The notes under the pieces are model-generated. The model made no database searches, had not been told where the DNA came from, and saw only the letters and a list, made by a program, of their open reading frames with translations. A stretch of 9,370 nucleotides of DNA from Candidatus Latescibacterota bacterium. Lineage in GTDB: Bacteria; Latescibacterota; 4484-107; B68-G9. The position numbers and the translations under genes are program-made. Numbering within the stretch: the stretch's first letter is position 1; each line of letters starts with the position of its first letter. Below are positions 5,356 through 9,370 of this stretch, piece by piece. The stretch spans positions 1-9,370 of the forward strand of contig DTXA01000141.1 of assembly GCA_012962735.1 (NCBI GenBank). Direction: 5' to 3'.

Positions 5356-7902
5356 TTACCTCCTCCGCACCATATGGCCCTTCTGTCTCCCTCTGCGCTC
5401 GGACCAGTTCCGCCAGGCCACCAGTATGGGGCTCGCAACGAAGATGGAGGAGTAAGTCCCCACGAACACTCCCACCGTGAGAGCTAGGGCGAACCCGAAG
5501 ATCACCGTGCCGCCTATCAGCAACAGGGCGAGGACGACGATGAGGGTGGTGAGCGAGGTGATAAGCGTGCGGGCCAGGGTCTCGTTTATGCCTATGTTCA
5601 CCACCTCTGAGAAGGGGACCCTTCGCAGGGTCCGGAGCTTCTCCCTGATCCTGTCGAACACGACGATGGTGTCGTTCAGTGAGTACCCTACGATGGTCAG
5701 GAGGGCCGCCACAACAGGCATTGTGAACTCCTGGCGCAGGATCGTCAAGAGGCCCATGGTGAAGAGCACGTCATGGAACAGGGCGATTATGGCCGCCACC
5801 GCGAACCTGAACTCGAACCGCCAGGTTATGTAAATCAATATTCCCAACATAGAGTACAATATAGCCTTGATCGCCTTCCCCCTCAATTCCCCGCCGATCT
5901 TGGGCCCTACGTCCACTTCCTGCCTGAGCCAGTCCTCGCCCAGCCGTTCCCCGAAGGCATCCTTGACCCTGTTCCGCACGGCCTTGGTGAGGACCTCGCC
6001 CTGGGGGTTCTCGAACCGGATCAGGAACGTGTTAGAGCTTCCGAACTCCTTGATTTCGCTGTCGGCCAGATCCATCTTCTCATCCCCGAAGGGAACATCC
6101 GAAAGGACCTGTCTGATCTCGGCCACCGAGACCGGGTCCTTAAAGTGCACCTCGAGCAGCGTGCCGCCTGTGAAGTCTATCCCGTATACTGGCCCCTGTA
6201 CCACGAAGAACAACAGCCCCGCCGCTATGGCCGAGGATGACCCCAAGAATACGTAGCGCATCAGGTCCACGAACTGGACCTTGGGCTTACGCAGGAAGGA
6301 GCTGCCTATGCTGAGCTGAGCGACCTCCCTGCGACTTACTATGGCGTCCAACATGACCCTTGTGACCACCACCGCGGTGAACATGCTGAAGATGATGCCC
6401 AGAGAGAGGGTCAATGCGAACCCCCTTATGGGCCCGGTGCCGAATTGGTAAAGGACGACGGCTGTTATAAGGGTAGTCAGGTTGGCGTCCAATATGGTCC
6501 TGAATGCCTGGGAGTATCCGTTGGAGATGGCCCGGAGCACGGTCCTACCCTGCCTGAGCTCCTCCCTTATGCGCTCGAAGATCAACACATTGGCGTCCAC
6601 AGACATGCCGATCGTCAGGATGATACCCGCTATGCCCGGAAGCGTCAAAGTCCCGTGAAGCCCAGCGAGGGCGGCCATCAGAAAGATCAGGTTGAGCACC
6701 AGGGCGATATCTGCTAAGAGACCGCAGAGCCGGTAATAGGCCGCCATGAAGACCACCACGAGCACGAGGCCGATCAGCGCAGCCCGCACGCCCTGTCTTA
6801 TGGAGTCGGCCCCGAGGGAAGGCCCGACCACCTGCTTATTGATAATCTTGACGGGAGCTGGCAGGGCACCGGTCCTCAGCACTATGGCCAAGTCCCTGGC
6901 CTCCTCCATGGACCCCATGCCGGTTATCATGGAGGCGCCCTTGGTGATCTTGGTCTCTATCACGGGAGCGGAGTATACCTTTCCGTCCAGCACGATGGCC
7001 AGCCGTCGTCCTATGTTCGCTCCTGTGATCCTGGAGAAAAGCCTGACCCCGTCCTTGGTGGTGAAGAAGTGCACGATGGGCCTTCCAGCGACCTTGGGGT
7101 CCACCCCGGTGCCGATGTCGGGCCGGGCGTCTTTGACCATGGCCCCGGTCATCTCGGGGCGTTTCTTAACATAGTAAAGCGGGTAGTAACGCTCCCCCCT
7201 GACCACCTCGGGCTTGGCGGACCAGAGGAACTCGCCGTCAGGGGGGATGACCTTCTGAACTTCTGGGTCTGCGAGCATGGCCTTGACTTTGGGCACGTCC
7301 TCCTCCCGCACTCCAAGGTCCCCTCTAACATCGAATATAAGCCCCGTGAAGGGGTGGGCCAGCAGGAAGGTGTCCTCGGGGGCCTCTTCGAAGAGCTCCT
7401 CGGCCCTCTCCTCCGGCTCGGGGTGGCCCTTGGCTAGGACCCTGTCGATCTGCCGGAGGACCACCTCGAGCTCCTCTTTAGGCTTCAGGAGCTTGAACTC
7501 CAACTGGGCTGTCTGGCCGATGAGACGGGTGGCTCGGTCTATGTCCTTAAGCCCGGGCAGCTCCACTATGATCCTGTCCCTGCCCTGGCGCTGGATCACG
7601 GGCTCCGCCACCCCGAACTGGTCCACCCGGTTGGTGATGATGCGCATAGCCCGGTCCACGGCGTCCCTCTGTTCCTCCGGCCGGAGCTTGGAGAGGTCCA
7701 CCTCGAGCACGAGGTACATCCCCCCCTTGAGGTCCAGGCCAAGCCTTACAGCCTTATCCCCCAAGGCCGCCAGTTCCTCCGGGGACATCCGGGACTTGGC
7801 CTCCTCGGGTAGTGTGTAGAACTTCAAAGTGGGGTACAGGTACCAAAGGGCCACTACGACCGCCACCGCAACCAGAATCCCCTTAAAGCGCTGCCACCGC
7901 AT
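5356..7902 (-). CDS. secDF: SecDF, fused protein-export membrane subunit
   Basis: Inner-membrane accessory of the SecYEG translocon that uses the proton gradient to pull exported proteins outward. It is one 848-residue chain with SecD (about 1-525) joined to SecF (about 545-848), longer than B. subtilis SecDF (737 residues). SecD part: first membrane segment (7-24), LGLDLKGGMYLVLEVD (54-69), a large periplasmic P1 domain (about 70-360), then five membrane segments with GMSVDANVLIFERIREE (432-448). SecF part: membrane segment (about 548-570), GIDFTGGTLLEV (574-585), then five segments with GYSLNDTIVVFDRIREK (739-755). Asp436 and Asp744, with Arg444 and Arg751, correspond to the conserved proton-path residues. 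The C-terminal tail is basic. The ATG start follows AGGAGG by 5 nt; that site may be partly closed in a hairpin. The gene lies 48 bp after apbE, probably in one operon. No yajC is seen. Confidence 0.96.
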   Translation of the reverse strand: MRWQRFKGILVAVAVVVALWYLYPTLKFYTLPEEAKSRMSPEELAALGDKAVRLGLDLKGGMYLVLEVDLSKLRPEEQRDAVDRAMRIITNRVDQFGVAEPVIQRQGRDRIIVELPGLKDIDRATRLIGQTAQLEFKLLKPKEELEVVLRQIDRVLAKGHPEPEERAEELFEEAPEDTFLLAHPFTGLIFDVRGDLGVREEDVPKVKAMLADPEVQKVIPPDGEFLWSAKPEVVRGERYYPLYYVKKRPEMTGAMVKDARPDIGTGVDPKVAGRPIVHFFTTKDGVRLFSRITGANIGRRLAIVLDGKVYSAPVIETKITKGASMITGMGSMEEARDLAIVLRTGALPAPVKIINKQVVGPSLGADSIRQGVRAALIGLVLVVVFMAAYYRLCGLLADIALVLNLIFLMAALAGLHGTLTLPGIAGIILTIGMSVDANVLIFERIREELRQGRTVLRAISNGYSQAFRTILDANLTTLITAVVLYQFGTGPIRGFALTLSLGIIFSMFTAVVVTRVMLDAIVSRREVAQLSIGSSFLRKPKVQFVDLMRYVFLGSSSAIAAGLLFFVVQGPVYGIDFTGGTLLEVHFKDPVSVAEIRQVLSDVPFGDEKMDLADSEIKEFGSSNTFLIRFENPQGEVLTKAVRNRVKDAFGERLGEDWLRQEVDVGPKIGGELRGKAIKAILYSMLGILIYITWRFEFRFAVAAIIALFHDVLFTMGLLTILRQEFTMPVVAALLTIVGYSLNDTIVVFDRIREKLRTLRRVPFSEVVNIGINETLARTLITSLTTLIVVLALLLIGGTVIFGFALALTVGVFVGTYSSIFVASPILVAWRNWSERRGRQKGHMVRRR

Positions 7903-7907
7903 CTATG

Positions 7908-7930
7908 CCTCCTCGTCAGTTACGGAGGAG
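7908..7930 (-). promoter_or_regulatory. Hairpin overlapping the secDF ribosome binding site
   Basis: On the minus strand CTCCTC (7925-7930) can pair perfectly with GAGGAG (7909-7914) across a 10-nt loop. GAGGAG is most of the secDF Shine-Dalgarno sequence (GAGGAGG, 7908-7914). Folding would hide the ribosome binding site but leave the start codon free. The stem has six pairs and four of them are G-C. Whether it forms in the cell is inference; it may simply be a chance match in a pyrimidine-rich spacer. Confidence 0.4.
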
Positions 7931-7950
7931 AACACCACCGCTCTATCCTC

Positions 7951-9000
7951 TCAAGGCGCTTCTCCGGTTTCTAACGATATACCCGTTCCCCTCAGGTCCA
8001 CTTTCCCTATGAGCCCCGAAGAACACCGGGCGAACAGTTTCCCCCCCCGTTCATAGATCACCAATCCTTCGACGTCCGACAGCCGTTCGGCCAACGCGAT
8101 CCCCTCTTCCGGCCCCAACACGAAGAAAGCTGTAGAGAGGATGTCCGCATCTAAGGTGGTTCGGGCCCAGGCCGTGGCGCTCACAGCACCCCGAGCCGGG
8201 TAGCCCGTGTGGGGGTCCAAGATATGGTGGTACCGCCGTCCCCCCTTCCAGAAAAACCTCTGGTAATCCCCAGAGGTAGCCACGGCCGGAAGGCCCACAT
8301 CCTTCAGATAGATCAGCTTCCCCGGCCTGCGGGGGTGGGCCAGGGCGATCCTCCAGGGCTGACCGTCGGCCTTCTTACCGAAAAAGCGCAGATCCCCTCC
8401 AGCCTCCACCAGCCCTCCCCGGACCCCGGCCCCTTCGAGGACCTCCACGGCCCGGTCCACCGCATACCCCTTAGCAGCGCCCCCCAGGTCCAGCAACATC
8501 CCCTTCCCTTCCCCCTTTACGCTGTCCCCCAAGACCTCCAGACCCCTGTACCCCACTGAGGCCAGGACACGCCGTACCTTTGCAAGATCGGGGAGATGCG
8601 GGGTTCCCCCCACGAACCCCCAGAGCCTGCTGAGCGGGCCCACCGTGACGTCGAACGCCCCTCCGGTCAGCTCTGCGAAGTGCTGGCTGCGGCGGAGCAC
8701 ATAGGCCACCTCCTCGGTCATCCGGGTCCAGCCCTGGGAAAGCGGGATAGTCCCCCCTTCACCCATCAACCCCTCCAGCCGGCCTATCTCCCGGAAGGCC
8801 TCCTCAGCCCACTTGCGGGCCTCTTCGGAATCCGCTGCGGCCACCTGCACCGTAACCGCAGTATCCATCAGGAACCTCGTCTCCCGGAAGGGGGGCACGG
8901 GCTCCCGGATGGCCTGGACCCTCCAGAGGCCTAAGGCCAGCAGAGCCAACCCCACCAATGCATATCCGGTGTTGCGCTTCACCGCCCCTAAAGCTAACAA
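7951..9000 (-). CDS. apbE: ApbE family FAD:protein FMN transferase
   Basis: Enzyme that splits FAD and attaches FMN to a Thr or Ser of target flavoproteins, such as the RnfG, RnfD or NqrC subunits of ion-pumping complexes, outside the cytoplasm. Seen: a membrane or signal segment (about 12-28), FLMDTAVTVQV (43-53), GGAFDVTVGPL (113-123), DLGGAAKGYAVDRA (171-184), GGDLRFFG (201-208), ATSGDYQRFF (241-250), HHILDPHTGYPA (258-269) and TTLDADILSTAFFVLG (281-296). Ala176, Asp286 and Thr290 fit the Mg2+ site. The segment that normally reads SEISRLN is shortened (about 76-90). There is no lipobox Cys, although many family members are lipoproteins. The start is TTG with AAGGGG upstream; an in-frame stop lies six codons further up, so no earlier start exists. 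GTG at codon 7 (8980-8982) is an alternative, but its AGGGG is too close. No target flavoprotein gene is in the window, and no clear promoter separates it from the tRNA-His terminator. Confidence 0.94.
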   Translation of the reverse strand: MLALGAVKRNTGYALVGLALLALGLWRVQAIREPVPPFRETRFLMDTAVTVQVAAADSEEARKWAEEAFREIGRLEGLMGEGGTIPLSQGWTRMTEEVAYVLRRSQHFAELTGGAFDVTVGPLSRLWGFVGGTPHLPDLAKVRRVLASVGYRGLEVLGDSVKGEGKGMLLDLGGAAKGYAVDRAVEVLEGAGVRGGLVEAGGDLRFFGKKADGQPWRIALAHPRRPGKLIYLKDVGLPAVATSGDYQRFFWKGGRRYHHILDPHTGYPARGAVSATAWARTTLDADILSTAFFVLGPEEGIALAERLSDVEGLVIYERGGKLFARCSSGLIGKVDLRGTGISLETGEAP

Positions 9001-9064
9001 AAATCCCCTTCCCTGTCAAGGAAGCTCGTCCTCTTCACACCGATGCCCATCTTCCCTCCGAAAC

Positions 9065-9086
9065 AAAAAAACCCTCCAACGGAGGG
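9065..9086 (-). terminator. Intrinsic terminator of tRNA-His
   Basis: On the minus strand, four bases after the encoded CCA, CCCTCC pairs with GGAGGG across a GTT loop and is followed at once by seven T. This is a textbook rho-independent terminator. It ends tRNA-His transcription before apbE, which lies on the same strand further on. Confidence 0.9.
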
Positions 9087-9090
9087 AGAT

Positions 9091-9168
9091 TGGGGTGAGC
9101 GAGGGGATTCGAACCCCTGACCCTCAGGGCCACAACCTGATGCTCTGACCGGCTGAGCTACGCTCACC
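9091..9168 (-). tRNA. tRNA-His (anticodon GTG)
   Basis: The reverse complement folds as a complete cloverleaf. The acceptor stem GTGAGCG (9161-9167) pairs with CGCTCAC (9095-9101), the anticodon stem TCAGG/CCTGA encloses the loop TTGTGGC, and the T arm is CAGGGGTTCGAATCCCCTC-like with a perfect TTCGAAT loop. An extra G at 9168 (G-1) faces C73 (9094), which is the identity mark of tRNA-His. CCA is encoded at 9091-9093. Length is 78 nt including G-1 and CCA. Confidence 0.97.
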
Positions 9169-9176
9169 GCGGTTTG

Positions 9177-9205
9177 AATATACCATATCTTGAGCACGAT
9201 GTCAA
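9177..9205 (-). promoter_or_regulatory. Sigma-70-type promoter of tRNA-His
   Basis: On the minus strand a perfect -35 TTGACA (9200-9205) is followed by a 17-bp spacer and -10 TATATT (9177-9182, five of six bases). The expected transcription start, seven bases beyond the -10, is G at 9170, only two bases before G-1 of the tRNA. Confidence 0.88.
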
Positions 9206-9244
9206 GAGCCCGCTTCATAGGGTAAAAATCCGCACACAGAGATC

Positions 9245-9273
9245 TTGACTTTGGAAGGATAATTTGCTAAATT
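9245..9273 (+). promoter_or_regulatory. Sigma-70-type promoter of tRNA-Thr
   Basis: TTGACT (9245-9250, five of six bases), a 17-bp spacer, and TAAATT (9268-9273, four of six bases) put the start near A9280, giving an 11-nt leader before tRNA-Thr. It is divergent from the tRNA-His promoter; the two -35 boxes are 39 bp apart. Confidence 0.7.
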
Positions 9274-9290
9274 TAAGGAATATCGAAGCA

Positions 9291-9362
9291 GCCGATGTAG
9301 CTCAGAGGTAGAGCGGCTGATTTGTAATCAGCTGGCCGGGGGTTCGAATCCCTCCATCGGCT
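9291..9362 (+). tRNA. tRNA-Thr (anticodon TGT)
   Basis: Complete 72-nt cloverleaf. The acceptor GCCGATG (9291-9297) pairs with CATCGGC (9355-9361); the D arm is GCTC/GAGC with a short 7-nt loop; the anticodon stem GCTGA/TCAGC encloses TTTGTAA; the T arm is GGGGG/CCCTC with one G-U pair and a TTCGAAT loop. The discriminator is T9362. The next bases are CCG, so the 3' CCA is not encoded, unlike in tRNA-His. The last 8 bases of the window after it hold nothing I can name. Confidence 0.96.
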
Positions 9363-9370
9363 CCGGGGAG

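Noticed and set aside
8994..9218. 74-codon minus-strand open frame spanning tRNA-His and its terminator
   Set aside because: Most of the product is the translation of the tRNA itself, a common false gene call.
1..9370. A new defence, mobile or biosynthetic system
   Set aside because: All five protein genes belong to well-known housekeeping families with intact catalytic motifs; there are no integrase, transposase, toxin, direct-repeat array or attachment-site signs.

Overview
This window is ordinary bacterial chromosome carrying housekeeping genes: five full-length protein genes, two tRNA genes, and no phage, transposon, CRISPR or defence genes. The coding sequence is rich in G and C, uses AUA for Ile and AGG for Arg often, and has strong AGGAGG-type ribosome binding sites. 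That would suit a thermophilic or deep-branching bacterium, but the lineage cannot be fixed from the sequence alone. SecD and SecF are fused into one protein, as in Bacillus, Bacteroidetes and several other phyla.

Left part (1-3311). An AT-rich non-coding stretch (1-253) is followed by two minus-strand genes read in the order aroA then pyk (EPSP synthase, then pyruvate kinase). They are separated by one base, and the pyk ribosome binding site lies inside the last two sense codons of aroA. Both enzymes consume phosphoenolpyruvate, so one message encodes two competing users of this branch-point metabolite. A 273-bp AT-rich region (3039-3311) separates aroA from the divergent penicillin-binding protein gene and holds a perfect 11-bp inverted repeat.

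Middle (3312-7902). A class A penicillin-binding protein (plus strand) converges on secDF (minus strand) with 13 bp between the stop codons. secDF lies 48 bp downstream of apbE on the same strand, and its Shine-Dalgarno sequence can pair into a short hairpin. ApbE works outside the cytoplasm and so needs protein export. The penicillin-binding protein also acts outside the membrane, so this part of the window concerns the envelope and export.

Right end (9001-9370). tRNA-His (minus) and tRNA-Thr (plus) are transcribed divergently from two sigma-70-type promoters back to back. tRNA-His has an encoded G-1, an encoded CCA and a textbook intrinsic terminator, and its predicted transcription start is only about 2 nt from the mature 5' end. 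tRNA-Thr has no encoded CCA.

I looked for a new system and did not find one. The items worth checking are small: translational coupling at the PEP branch point, a charged insertion and an active-site change in AroA, the intergenic inverted repeat, a possible hairpin over the secDF ribosome binding site, and the nearly leaderless tRNA-His.
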